Shown here: positions 20,632 to 30,911 of the stretch, in pieces
How the letters are laid out: each line of letters starts with the position of its first letter
How positions within the stretch are numbered: the stretch's first letter is position 1
From: Roseiflexus sp. RS-1
GTDB taxonomy: Bacteria; Chloroflexota; Chloroflexia; Chloroflexales; Roseiflexaceae
Length of the DNA stretch: 64,000 nucleotides
Direction of reading: 5' to 3'
Assembly: GCF_000016665.1 (NCBI RefSeq)
Contig: NC_009523.1
Span: 2,418,001 to 2,482,000, forward strand
The notes under the pieces: model-generated
What the model was told of the DNA's origin: nothing
The model's database searches: none
What the model saw: the letters and a program-made list of their open reading frames with translations, nothing else
Program-made: the position numbers and the translations under genes

Positions 20632-21246
20632 TCAGCTCCTTGCTGTCGTGACGACGCGCGCCGGACGCGAGGCTTCATACGCGCTGATGGCGGCTTCTTC
20701 ATTGAGCAGAAATCCCATCTGATCGACGCCGTGCAGCAGGCAGTGTTTGGTGAACGGATCGATCGGGAAGTGGACGCCGCGACCGTCGGGAAGGGTGACC
20801 GTCTGCGCTGCCAGGTCAATGGTGACCGTGGTGGTCGGGTCTTCATCGAAGAGGCTGACCAGTTGCTGATAGGTTTCATCGTCTACCTGGACGGTCAGCA
20901 AGCCGTTCTTTAGTGCATTGTTGCGGAAAATGTCGGCGAAGTAGGGACTGATGACTGCCTTGAACCCGTACCCCAGCAGCGCCCAGGGAGCATGTTCGCG
21001 TGATGAACCGCACCCGAAGTTGCGCCCGGCAACCAGGATGGTAGCGCCCTGCGTTTCTGGACGGTTCAGCACGAAATCAGGGTTGGGCTTGCCATCGGCG
21101 TCGAAGCGCCAGGCGTAGAACAATCCCTCCGCCAGTCCCGATTTGTCGGTGACTTTGAGATAGCGGGCGGGAATGATCTGATCGGTATCGATATCCTGGA
21201 CCGGAAGGGCGACAATGCGCCCGGTGATGACCGAAATGGGTTGCAT
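20632..21246 (-). CDS. leuD: 3-isopropylmalate dehydratase small subunit
   Basis: Small (swivelling) subunit of isopropylmalate isomerase, which with LeuC interconverts 2- and 3-isopropylmalate. 204 residues, normal for the family. The signature GRNFGCGSSREHAPWALLGYGFKAVI is complete, and DTDQIIPARYLK near the start is typical. It is separated from leuC by about 1.1 kb of tandem repeats, unusual for subunits that need balanced expression. Confidence 0.97.
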   Translation of the reverse strand: MQPISVITGRIVALPVQDIDTDQIIPARYLKVTDKSGLAEGLFYAWRFDADGKPNPDFVLNRPETQGATILVAGRNFGCGSSREHAPWALLGYGFKAVISPYFADIFRNNALKNGLLTVQVDDETYQQLVSLFDEDPTTTVTIDLAAQTVTLPDGRGVHFPIDPFTKHCLLHGVDQMGFLLNEEAAISAYEASRPARVVTTARS

Positions 21247-21330
21247 GTGATTGCTCCTATATTCTCATTCGCATAGTGAGCGGCATAGCGGACCTCCATC
21301 TGCCGTTGCCGGCTCAACCCTCCACTCGTA

Positions 21331-22345
21331 ACTGCTCAGGCATGCGGTTGAAACCGCGCCTGAGAGGACGCCTGGCGCCGGGTGACCGCCTGGGCGGTCG
21401 CCGTGGCGGCGTCCACGCAGGCGGACGCCCGGCGAAAAGCCTTCCAGAGGCGATTTCAATCGCTGAACGCCCGGCTGAGGAGTTACCTCCGGCCGTTGCT
21501 GCTCAGGCGTGCGGTTGAAACCGCGCCTGAGAGGACGCTTCGCGCCGGGCGACCGCCTGGGCGGTCGCCGTGGCGGCGTCCACGCAGGCGGACGCCCGGC
21601 GAAAAGCCTTCCAGAGGCGATTTCAATCGCTGAACGCCCGGCAGCCTGAGGAGTTACCTCCGGCCGTTGCTGCTCAGGCGTGCGGTTGAAACCGCGCCTG
21701 AGAGGACGCTTCGCGCCGGGCGACCGCCTATGCGGTCGCCGTGGCGGCGTCCACGCAGGCGGACGCCCGGCGAAAAGCCTTCCCAGAGGCGATTTCAATC
21801 GCTGAACGCCCGGCAGCCTGAGGAGTTACCTCCTGCCGTTGCTGCTCAGGCATGCGGTTGAAACCGCGCCTGAGAGGACGCCTGGCGCCGGGCGACCGCC
21901 TAAGCGGTCGCCGTGGCGGCGTCCACGCAGGCGGACGCCCGGCGAAAAGCCTTCCAGAGGCGATTGCACGCGCTGAACGCCAAGCAGCCTGAGGAGTTAC
22001 CTCCTGCCGTTGCTGCTCAGGCGTGCGGTTGAAACCGCGCCTGAGAGGACGCTTCGCGCCGGGCGACCGCCTATGCGGTCGCCGTGGCGGCGTCCACGCA
22101 GGCGGACGCCCGGCGAAAAGCCTTCCCAGAGGCGATTTCAATCGCTGAACGCCCGGCAGCCTGAGGAGTTACCTCCTGCCGTTGCTGCTCAGGCATGCGG
22201 TTGAAACCGCGCCTGAGAGGACGTTTCGCGCCGGGCGACCGCCTATGCGGTCGCCGTGGCGGCGTCCACGCAGGCGGACGCCCGGCGACAAGCCTTCCAG
22301 AGGCGATTTCAATCGCTGAACGCCAGGCAGCCTGAGAGTTACCTC
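21331..22345. repeat. Six ~171-bp tandem repeats between leuC and leuD
   Basis: Six direct copies begin at 21332, 21499, 21670, 21842, 22013 and 22185 (spacing 167-172 bp). Each unit contains several small inverted repeats, for example GGTTGAAACC, GGCGACCGCC...GGCGGTCGCC, GGCGTCC...GGACGCC and CGATTTCAATCG, so the transcript would be heavily folded. Units differ by few substitutions. Long frames in both strands here (with GRLFAGRPPAWTPPRR-like text) are periodic translations of the repeat and not genes. Confidence 0.95.
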
Positions 22346-22365
22346 CACTCTCTCTGAGATTCTCC

Positions 22366-23790
22366 TCATCCACCCAGATACCTGCGCGGGTCGGCGACCG
22401 CGCCTTCGATAGCAGAAGCGACGGCAGTGAGCGGACTGGCGAGGAAGGTGCGCGCTCCCGGTCCCTGGCGCCCTTCGAAGTTGCGATTGCTCGTTGAGAC
22501 GGCGTACCTGCCGGGGGGCACTTTGTCATCGTTCATGCCCAGGCACGCCGAGCATCCGGCTTCGCGCCATTCGGCGCCGGCTGCGCGGAAAATCTCGTGC
22601 AGACCTTCGGCTTCCGCCTGCTTTTTGACCTGCTGCGATCCGGGAACGACCATCATCCGCACGCCATCGGCGATCTTGCGTCCTTTCAGAAGCCGCGCCG
22701 CCATTCGCAGATCTGAAATCCGCGAGTTAGTGCAACTCCCCAGGAACACAACATCGATCTTGTGTCCGAGGAGGGGTTGTCCGGGGCGCAGGTCCATGTA
22801 ACGCAGCGCTTTGTCGAGCGCCTGGCGCGCCGCCGGATCAGGCAACTCTTCCGGCGTCGGAATGCGCCCGTCGATCGGCATGCCCATACCAGGGTTTGTG
22901 CCGTAAGTGATCATCGGTGTCAGTTGCGATGCGTCGAGCGTGATGATCCGGTCATAGACTGCACCCTCGTCGGTGGGGAGGGTGCGCCAGTACGCTACAG
23001 CTTCGTCCCAGGCTTTCCCTTTTGGCGCAAACGGTCGTCCAGCAATATATTCGAATGTAGTGTCATCGGGGGCGATCATACCAGCGCGCGCACCGCCTTC
23101 AATCGACATGTTGCAGATCGTCATGCGTTCTTCCATTGACAGCGCCCGGATGGTTTCGCCGGTGTACTCGAAGACGTGTCCGGTACCGGCGCCGACGCCG
23201 TAGCGCGCGATGATCGCCAGGATGATGTCTTTGGCCGTCACGCCCGGCGCCAGTCGCCCATCAACGCGCACTTCCATGGTTTTGGGGCGGGTCTGGATCA
23301 GGCACTGCGTCGCCAGCACATGGGCGACCTCGGACGTGCCGATGCCAAACGCCAGTGCGCCGAATGCGCCATGCGTACTGGTGTGGCTGTCGCCGCAGAC
23401 AATGGTCATGCCCGGCTGCGTCAGCCCCTGTTCAGGACCGATGACGTGAACGATGCCCTGGTATTCGCTTCCCAGTGCAAAGAGCGGGATGCCGAACTCA
23501 GCGCAATTTTGCTCGAGTTGGCGGAGTTGCGCTGCCGCCTGCGCATCGACGACCGGGATGATCCCGTCGGCGCCGCGTGGCGTGGTTGGCGTCGAATGAT
23601 CCATCGTCGCCAGGGTACGATCCGGTCGGCGCACCTTCAGACCGCGCTGCCGCAGTTCGGTGAACGCCTGCGGCGATGTGACTTCGTGAATGAGATGCAG
23701 ATCGATGTAGATCACTGCAGGGGTTTCCGCCGTCTGCGGTCGAACGATATGGGCATCCCAGACTTTATCAAACAGCGTGCGAGGTGTCAT
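22366..23790 (-). CDS. leuC: 3-isopropylmalate dehydratase large subunit
   Basis: Large subunit of isopropylmalate isomerase, a [4Fe-4S] aconitase-family enzyme. The cluster cysteines are in [14 protein letters not shown] and [22 protein letters not shown] and [19 protein letters not shown] are further signatures. An upstream in-frame ATG would give 501 residues, but the ATG at 23790 ([13 protein letters not shown]) matches the family start and is preceded by ACAGGAACC, giving 474 residues. It lies 56 bases after ilvE in the operon. Confidence 0.96.
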   Translation of the reverse strand: MTPRTLFDKVWDAHIVRPQTAETPAVIYIDLHLIHEVTSPQAFTELRQRGLKVRRPDRTLATMDHSTPTTPRGADGIIPVVDAQAAAQLRQLEQNCAEFGIPLFALGSEYQGIVHVIGPEQGLTQPGMTIVCGDSHTSTHGAFGALAFGIGTSEVAHVLATQCLIQTRPKTMEVRVDGRLAPGVTAKDIILAIIARYGVGAGTGHVFEYTGETIRALSMEERMTICNMSIEGGARAGMIAPDDTTFEYIAGRPFAPKGKAWDEAVAYWRTLPTDEGAVYDRIITLDASQLTPMITYGTNPGMGMPIDGRIPTPEELPDPAARQALDKALRYMDLRPGQPLLGHKIDVVFLGSCTNSRISDLRMAARLLKGRKIADGVRMMVVPGSQQVKKQAEAEGLHEIFRAAGAEWREAGCSACLGMNDDKVPPGRYAVSTSNRNFEGRQGPGARTFLASPLTAVASAIEGAVADPRRYLGG

Positions 23791-23846
23791 AGCGGTTCCT
23801 GTTGGTTCAATAGATAGATGTGCCAGTTTCCGGCAGTGTTCAATGC

Positions 23847-24773
23847 TCACTCCGCCGCCGGTGTCAACCATCCCCAGCGATCTTCTGTTTCGCCGGAGAA
23901 CAGCCCGAAGAACGCTTTCTGAATGGCGGTTGTGATCGGTCCGCGCTTTCCGCTGCCGACGGGCAACTTATCGACCGAGCGGATCGGCGTCACTTCTGCG
24001 GCGGTGCCGGTAAAGAAGAGTTCATCCGCCAGGTAGAGCATCTCGCGCGGCAGATTTTGCTCGCGCACCTGGTAGCCGAGTTGCTGCGCCAGGGTGATCA
24101 CCGCGTCGCGGGTAATGCCGGGCAGCAGCGCGGCGGTGACCGGCGGCGTGTAGATGACGCCGTCGCGGATGAGGAACAGGTTTTCGCCCGATCCTTCCGA
24201 CAGCCATCCATGCACATCGAGCGCAATGCCTTCGGCGTAGCCGTTGCGTGCCGCTTCCATCACGATCAACTGCGATGAAAGGTAGTTACCGCCAGCCTTC
24301 GCCATCGCCGGCAGGGTATTCGGCGCGACCCGCTGCCAGGAGGAAACATGCACATCCACGCCGTGTTCAAGCCCTTCGGCGCCCAGGTAGGCGCCCCATT
24401 CCATTGCGGCGACCATCACCTCGACCGGTGAGCGCAGCGGGTTCAGCCCCATCTCGCCGTAGCCGCGCCACACCAGCGGGCGGATATAGGCGTTCTGCAA
24501 GCCGTTCTCGCGCACTACCGCACGGCAGGCTTCGAACACCTGATCCGGCGTGAATGGCGGATCCATCCGGTAGATCCGGCACGAATCGAAGAGACGGCGG
24601 ATGTGTTCGCGCAGGCGGAAAATCGCAGCGCCCTGGGGCGTTTCGTAGGCGCGGATTCCCTCGAAGACCGATGATCCGTAGTGCAGGGCGTGCGTCATAA
24701 CGTGGACGGTCGCCTTTTCCCAGGGAACCATCTCGCCGTTGAACCAGATATACTTCGATTCGCGGATAGGCAT
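23847..24773 (-). CDS. ilvE: Branched-chain amino acid aminotransferase
   Basis: Class IV PLP aminotransferase (308 residues) performing the last step in isoleucine, valine and leucine synthesis. [13 protein letters not shown], the Schiff-base lysine region [13 protein letters not shown] and [13 protein letters not shown] are conserved. The start at 24773 was chosen over an upstream ATG at 24842 because an AAAGGAGAAA ribosome site lies just before it and homology begins at [12 protein letters not shown]. An inverted-repeat element (24846-24944) lies between cimA and this gene. Confidence 0.96.
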   Translation of the reverse strand: MPIRESKYIWFNGEMVPWEKATVHVMTHALHYGSSVFEGIRAYETPQGAAIFRLREHIRRLFDSCRIYRMDPPFTPDQVFEACRAVVRENGLQNAYIRPLVWRGYGEMGLNPLRSPVEVMVAAMEWGAYLGAEGLEHGVDVHVSSWQRVAPNTLPAMAKAGGNYLSSQLIVMEAARNGYAEGIALDVHGWLSEGSGENLFLIRDGVIYTPPVTAALLPGITRDAVITLAQQLGYQVREQNLPREMLYLADELFFTGTAAEVTPIRSVDKLPVGSGKRGPITTAIQKAFFGLFSGETEDRWGWLTPAAE

Positions 24774-24845
24774 TGGATTTCTCCTTTCACAGCAGTGTGA
24801 ACCGGCGCCGTTGCGCCTGGCGCAATGATGAGCGTGCTGCAACGT

Positions 24846-24944
24846 TTCACCGCAGCGGTGCGGCGTTTTCAGAGGACGCTCATGTTAGTTTTTGCCGTTC
24901 TCTGTAATCCCAGCGTCTCGGCGGTGCGTTTTTGCAGTGAAGTC
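24846..24944. repeat. Imperfect inverted-repeat intergenic element, copy 2
   Basis: A shorter relative of the element at 3356-3530. It shares CACCGCAGCGGTGCGGCGTT on the left and GCGTCTCGGCGGTGC, TTTTTGCAGTGAAGTC on the right, in inverted arrangement. It lies inside the ilv-leu operon transcript and could fold in RNA. Confidence 0.7.
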
Positions 24945-24951
24945 AATTATA

Positions 24952-26574
24952 TCAGCCTTGAAGCGACTCAGTCGTCGCCTTTGCCATCGCCCGTCGTCGC
25001 GCAAGCGGCAATTCCAGGCTATCCCACAGCGCCATGAAACTGGCTTCGATAATATTCTCCGAACAACCGACCGTGCTCCAGCGCTCCTCGCCGCGCGCCG
25101 ACTCGATCAGCACGCGCGGTTTGGCGGCAGTGCCCAGGTGTTCGTCCACAATACGCACTTTGTAATCCACCAGCTGCACATCGGCGAGTTCGGGATAGTG
25201 CGGCAGCAACGCCTTGCGGATCGCCCTGTCGAGGGCGTTGACCGGTCCGGCGCCTTCGGCGGCGGTATGCATCACCTCGTCGCCGACCCGGAGTTTCACC
25301 ATCGCCTGCGAGGTCATATCCCGGTCGCCATGCTTGCTGACGACGACGGTAAAGTCGAGCAACTCGAACGGCGGTTCATAGTCCGGCGCGGCGCGGCGCA
25401 CCAGCATCTCGAATGATCCTTCGGCTGCCTCGAACTGGAAGCCGCGGTTCTCCAGTTCTTTGATCCGTTGCAGCACTACGCGCTCGTTCCCGTTCAGTTC
25501 GAGACCGAGTTCCTGCGCGCGCATCCGCACGTTGCCGCGCCCCGACAGTTCACTCACCACAATGCGCATGCGGTTGCCGACCAGTTCAGGATCGATATGC
25601 TGGTAACTGTCGGGTATCTTGGCGACGGCGGCGACATGAATGCCGCCTTTATGCGCAAAAGCGGAATGACCGACAAATGGTGCGTGAGTGTCGGGGTTGA
25701 GGTTGGCGACCGCAGCCACATAGTGCGACACCTCGGTCAGGCGGCGGAGTTGTTCGGGAGTGACGCAGCGGTAGCCGAGTTTCAGTTGCAGGTTGGCGAT
25801 CAGCGGGATCAGGTCCATGTTGCCGCAGCGTTCGCCGTAGCCGTTGATCGTTCCCTGAACGTGGATGCATCCGGCGCGCACGGCGGCAATGGCGTTGGCG
25901 ACAGCAAGGGCGCCGTCGTTGTGCGTATGAATGCCGAGCGTCAGGCGCGCGTCTGGTGTGCCGACATCGAACCCTTCCTGTGCCAGGTGTTGGCGCACGA
26001 CCTGGACGACCGCAGCGACTTCATCCGGCAGACTGCCGCCGTTCGTGTCGCACAGCACCAGACAATCGGCGCCAGCGCGCGCGGCTGCGGTCAGAGTCGC
26101 CAGCGCATATGCGGCATCAAGTTTGTAGCCATCAAAGAAATGCTCGGCATCGTAGACAACCTCTTTGCCGCGTTCTTTGAAATACGCGACGCTATCGCCG
26201 ATCATCGCCAGGTTTTCCCGGGGCGTCGTTTCGAGCACCTTCTCGACATGGAGCGTCGAGCTTTTGCCGACCAGCGTGACGACAGGGGTATCGGCTTCGA
26301 CCAGCGCCTGAATGTTGGCGTCGGCGTCGCAGGTGGCGTCGGCGTGGCGGGTGCTGCCGAAGGCGGCGATTTTCGCGTGGCGCAGGGTGACGCGCCTGAT
26401 GCGCTGGAAGAACTCAGCGTCTTTAGGGTTCGATCCGGGCCATCCCCCTTCGATATAGTGAACGCCGAGCAGATCGAGTTCACGCGCGATCTTGAGTTTA
26501 TCCTCAACAGAGAGCGAGAGACCCTCACGCTGCGTTCCGTCGCGCAGGGTGGTATCGTAGAGCAGAATCTGCAT
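24952..26574 (-). CDS. cimA: Citramalate synthase
   Basis: Condenses pyruvate and acetyl-CoA to (R)-citramalate, the entry to the threonine-independent isoleucine route. 540 residues: an N-terminal TIM barrel with LLYDTTLRDGTQREGLSLS (metal/substrate motif), HYIEGGWPGSNPKD (the GWPGSNPK motif separates this group from LeuA), HTHNDGALAVANAI, and a C-terminal regulatory LeuA-type domain with AEGAGPVNALDRA. An upstream ATG at 26592 is less likely; AAGGAG sits just before 26574. Product is processed by LeuCD and LeuB encoded downstream. Confidence 0.93.
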   Translation of the reverse strand: MQILLYDTTLRDGTQREGLSLSVEDKLKIARELDLLGVHYIEGGWPGSNPKDAEFFQRIRRVTLRHAKIAAFGSTRHADATCDADANIQALVEADTPVVTLVGKSSTLHVEKVLETTPRENLAMIGDSVAYFKERGKEVVYDAEHFFDGYKLDAAYALATLTAAARAGADCLVLCDTNGGSLPDEVAAVVQVVRQHLAQEGFDVGTPDARLTLGIHTHNDGALAVANAIAAVRAGCIHVQGTINGYGERCGNMDLIPLIANLQLKLGYRCVTPEQLRRLTEVSHYVAAVANLNPDTHAPFVGHSAFAHKGGIHVAAVAKIPDSYQHIDPELVGNRMRIVVSELSGRGNVRMRAQELGLELNGNERVVLQRIKELENRGFQFEAAEGSFEMLVRRAAPDYEPPFELLDFTVVVSKHGDRDMTSQAMVKLRVGDEVMHTAAEGAGPVNALDRAIRKALLPHYPELADVQLVDYKVRIVDEHLGTAAKPRVLIESARGEERWSTVGCSENIIEASFMALWDSLELPLARRRAMAKATTESLQG

Positions 26575-26613
26575 AACAGGCTCCTTGCGCACAATACATC
26601 AAACATCAGGCAT

Positions 26614-27453
26614 CTACTGCGGCCCACGCCAGCGCGGGTAGCTGCCGAAAACCTTGAACAGTCCCGTTTTTGCGCGAATACGCTCCAGAGCGGCGGCCAC
26701 CGTCGGATCTTCGCGGTGACCGTTGATGTCAACCAGAAAGATGTACTGTCCCAGCACTTCTTTCGAAGGGCGGGATTCGAGTTTGGTCATATTGATGCCC
26801 ACCGACGCCAGTTCCTGAAGAGCGTCCACCAGCACGCCCGGTCGATCTTCGCGGTCGAAGCCGAAGCAGAAACTGGTCTTATCGTCGCCGGTCGGCGGAT
26901 GGTCGTGACGCCCCAGTGCGATGAAGCGGGTGACATTCCCGGAGCGATCCTGAATATCGCTCGCAATCACCGCTGCGCCGACGAGTTCTGCTGCGCGCAG
27001 GGTGCCGATCGCCGCCGCCGGACGTTCGTCCGCCAGCGCCTCGGCGGGCGCCGCGCTGTTGCTCAGGGATGCGACGGTGGCCACGCCGGGCAGGCAACGT
27101 TCGATGAAACGCCGACACTGCCCCAGCGACTGCGGGTGTCCGTAGAGTACCTTAATCTCGTGCAGCGCCAGACCAGGGCGCCCAACCAGGTAGTGCCGGA
27201 TCGGGATAACCGTCTCACCTGCAATACGCAGGTCGGTCTCGTGGATGAGCAGATCGAGCGTGGTGGTCACGCTCCCTTCGAGCACATTTTCGATCGGCAG
27301 GATGCCGGCGGTTGCAGCGCCGGTTTCGACGGCGGTGACAACTGCTGGCATGCTTGCCAGCGGAATGCAGATCGCCCGTTCCCCGCCATACGCCAGCGCC
27401 GCAATCTCGCTGTAGGAACCGGGAGGACCAAGATACGCGATTGAACAGGTCAT
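26614..27453 (-). CDS. pheA: Prephenate dehydratase
   Basis: Decarboxylates and dehydrates prephenate to phenylpyruvate for phenylalanine synthesis. The 279-residue monofunctional form has IAYLGPPGSYSEIAA at the start, GILPIENVLEGSVTTTLDLL, and the catalytic TRF motif in GNVTRFIALG (about residue 180). A C-terminal ACT domain with LESRPSKEVLGQYIFLVDI, the Phe-binding ESRP motif, indicates feedback inhibition. There is no chorismate mutase domain. An aromatic gene inside a branched-chain operon is noteworthy. Confidence 0.95.
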   Translation of the reverse strand: MTCSIAYLGPPGSYSEIAALAYGGERAICIPLASMPAVVTAVETGAATAGILPIENVLEGSVTTTLDLLIHETDLRIAGETVIPIRHYLVGRPGLALHEIKVLYGHPQSLGQCRRFIERCLPGVATVASLSNSAAPAEALADERPAAAIGTLRAAELVGAAVIASDIQDRSGNVTRFIALGRHDHPPTGDDKTSFCFGFDREDRPGVLVDALQELASVGINMTKLESRPSKEVLGQYIFLVDINGHREDPTVAAALERIRAKTGLFKVFGSYPRWRGPQ

Positions 27454-27510
27454 GATAGTTCGGTCTCTTGCACGCCTGGCGCCGGTCGTCGCCGTTCCAG
27501 CCGCGCGCGT

Positions 27511-29181
27511 TCACTCGGTTGCATTCTTGCCGAACAGGTCGACCGCATACGTTGGCTTGTTGCGATCATATCCGGCGGCATACGCAGCGTTTTCAGCGCT
27601 GAGACGTTCCTGCCGCGCCGCGATCATCTTGTTGAGCGCCGTCATGTACGACTCGGCAGCCGCGACGATGGTATCGGTGTTGGCGCTGTAGCCGCTGTAG
27701 ATCTGCGGTCCGCGGTGGCGCCCGACGCGATACTCGCCCTCCTGGACTTCATTACCCGGTTCGCGAATGCGAACTGAAACCTCAGCAACCGCATCGATCC
27801 CCTCGGTCACCGCCTTGATCGAGAATTCGATCAGTTCATTCGGTCGCCCGACAATTTTGTCGATCGCTTTGTAGATCGCATCGACCGGACCGGTGCCGTG
27901 GGCGGCGGTGGTGTGCGTGTTGCCGTCAGGATCGGTGATGCGTACCGTCGCCACCGGTGTCACGCCGGTGCCGCAGGTAACCTGCACGTGGTCCAGGCGG
28001 TAGAGGTCGGGGGTGTGGAGCGAACCGCCGGTTGCCAGCACTTCCAGGTCGCGATCATCGACAACCTTCTTTTTGTCGCACAGTTCCTTGAAGCGCTGGA
28101 AGACCTGGTTGAATTCTTCCTCGCTGTCGAACTCATACCCCATAGCGGCGAGTTTGGTGCGCAGCGCATTGCGTCCCGAATGTTTGCCGAGCACAATCGC
28201 ATTCCCATCGAGACCGATGGTTGTTGCGTCCATAATTTCGTAGGTCATCCGGTGCTTCAGGACGCCGTCCTGATGAATGCCGGACTCGTGGGCGAAGGCG
28301 TTGGCGCCGACAATCGCCTTGTTGGGCGGCACCGGCATGCCGATAATGGTGCTCACCAGGCGACTGCTGCGCGCCAGTTCGCGGGTGTTGATCCGTGTAT
28401 CGACTCCAAAGAACGATCGGCGTGTTTTCAACGCCATCACGACTTCTTCGAGTGAAGCGTTGCCAGCGCGTTCGCCAATGCCATTGATGGTGCATTCAAT
28501 CTGACGCGCGCCAGCGCGCACGCCTGCCAGCGAATTCGCCACCGCCATGCCCAGGTCGTCGTGGCAGTGGGTGGAAATGATGACCTTCTCCGCGCCGGGG
28601 ACGTGACGATAGATACCGGCGATCAGTTCGGCGTACTCTTCGGGGGTGGCGTAACCGACGGTATCAGGAATGTTGAGCGTGGTGGCGCCCTCTTCGACCA
28701 CTGCCGCGAGCATGCGGTAGACATACTCCGGGTCGGAGCGGGTCGCGTCCATCGGCGAGAACTCGACATCGTCGCACAGCGAACGGGCGTAGCGCACCAT
28801 CATGCGTGCGCGCTCCAGCACTTCTTCGCGGGTCGAACGCAACTGATGTTCAATGTGAATGTCGGACGAGGAGATAAAGGTGTGGATACGTTTCTTCGCG
28901 GCGGGTTGAATGGCGCTCCAGGCTTTATCGATGTCGTCCTTATTGGCGCGCGCCAGGGCTGCGATGATCGGACCGTCCGGCGTTCCGACGGTTCTGGCGA
29001 TCTCGTGGACTGCCGCCCAGTCGCCGGGGGACGCTGCCGGGAAGCCGGCTTCGATGATGTCGACGCCCAGGCGCGCAAGTTGCCGCGCTACCTCCAGTTT
29101 TTCTTCCAGGGTCATTGTGCAGCCGGGCGCCTGTTCACCATCGCGCAGGGTGGTATCGAAGATGCGTACATGATCCTCCAT
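27511..29181 (-). CDS. leuA: 2-isopropylmalate synthase
   Basis: Condenses 2-oxoisovalerate with acetyl-CoA, first committed step to leucine. 556 residues with [51 protein letters not shown] and [17 protein letters not shown] in the barrel. The flexible lid and a C-terminal allosteric LeuA dimer domain ([18 protein letters not shown]) suggest leucine feedback. It starts 27 bases after ilvC. Confidence 0.97.
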   Translation of the reverse strand: MEDHVRIFDTTLRDGEQAPGCTMTLEEKLEVARQLARLGVDIIEAGFPAASPGDWAAVHEIARTVGTPDGPIIAALARANKDDIDKAWSAIQPAAKKRIHTFISSSDIHIEHQLRSTREEVLERARMMVRYARSLCDDVEFSPMDATRSDPEYVYRMLAAVVEEGATTLNIPDTVGYATPEEYAELIAGIYRHVPGAEKVIISTHCHDDLGMAVANSLAGVRAGARQIECTINGIGERAGNASLEEVVMALKTRRSFFGVDTRINTRELARSSRLVSTIIGMPVPPNKAIVGANAFAHESGIHQDGVLKHRMTYEIMDATTIGLDGNAIVLGKHSGRNALRTKLAAMGYEFDSEEEFNQVFQRFKELCDKKKVVDDRDLEVLATGGSLHTPDLYRLDHVQVTCGTGVTPVATVRITDPDGNTHTTAAHGTGPVDAIYKAIDKIVGRPNELIEFSIKAVTEGIDAVAEVSVRIREPGNEVQEGEYRVGRHRGPQIYSGYSANTDTIVAAAESYMTALNKMIAARQERLSAENAAYAAGYDRNKPTYAVDLFGKNATE

Positions 29182-29208
29182 AGCGCTGGTTTCTCCTTTA
29201 CTGGTTCT

Positions 29209-30231
<1,023 letters not shown>

Positions 30232-30322
30232 AGTCGCGTTGCATTCTCCTGCCGGGGTGCAGCAGTCATCCCCGGTCGTCAGCATCTCATCGATGGGCGA
30301 CTGCTGCGCCCTCTCACTCCGT

Positions 30323-30865
30323 CTAGTTCATCACCGGCACGCGCTCGGCATGCCCATTGGCGTTCTCGACATACTCTTCCGCATTATGCCCGCGTGCGCC
30401 GCGCACCATCGCAATTCGTCCGGTGCGCATCATCTCGCGGATTCCATAGGGACGGATCACATCGATGAAGTTTTGCACCTTGGATGGCGAACCGGTCATC
30501 TCGATCACCATGGTATTGGCGCCGACATCGACGATCTTGGCGTCGAACACTTCGGTAAGGGCGACGATCTCCGGGCGTTTTGCCGGCGGCGCATGCAGTT
30601 TCATCAGCGCCATTTCGCGTTCGACGGTTGGGTCGTTGGTGACATCACTCACCTTCAATACTTCGATCAGGCGGTAGAGTTGTTTGACCACCTGTTCGAC
30701 ATCCTCCCATTCCACTACGATCGTCATCCGACTGACACCGGGAGTTTCGCTGTGACCGACAGCCAGACTTTCGATATTGTATCCGCGCCGTCGGATGAGA
30801 CCGACCACCCGACTCAGCACGCCAGGGCGGTCCTGCACAAGTGCGACGATGGTATGTTTTTTCAT
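30323..30865 (-). CDS. ilvH: Acetolactate synthase small (regulatory) subunit
   Basis: 180-residue regulatory subunit that binds the large subunit and confers valine feedback. The N-terminal ACT domain is clear: [33 protein letters not shown] and SRMTIVVEW. The C-terminal half has the family dimerisation domain. It follows ilvB by 46 bases and precedes ilvC by 91 bases. Confidence 0.95.
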   Translation of the reverse strand: MKKHTIVALVQDRPGVLSRVVGLIRRRGYNIESLAVGHSETPGVSRMTIVVEWEDVEQVVKQLYRLIEVLKVSDVTNDPTVEREMALMKLHAPPAKRPEIVALTEVFDAKIVDVGANTMVIEMTGSPSKVQNFIDVIRPYGIREMMRTGRIAMVRGARGHNAEEYVENANGHAERVPVMN

Positions 30866-30911
30866 GATCGTTCCTTTGTTGCGTTTCAGAAAGCCGGGCT
30901 GTTCCGCCAGC

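Noticed and set aside
21265-22529. Arg/Pro-rich open frames between leuC and leuD on both strands
   Set aside because: They are periodic translations of the 171-bp repeats, without ribosome sites or independent codon signal.
25468-27444. 658-codon plus-strand frame opposite cimA and pheA
   Set aside because: Antisense shadow of two confidently identified genes; composition follows the complementary codon bias and no domain is recognisable.
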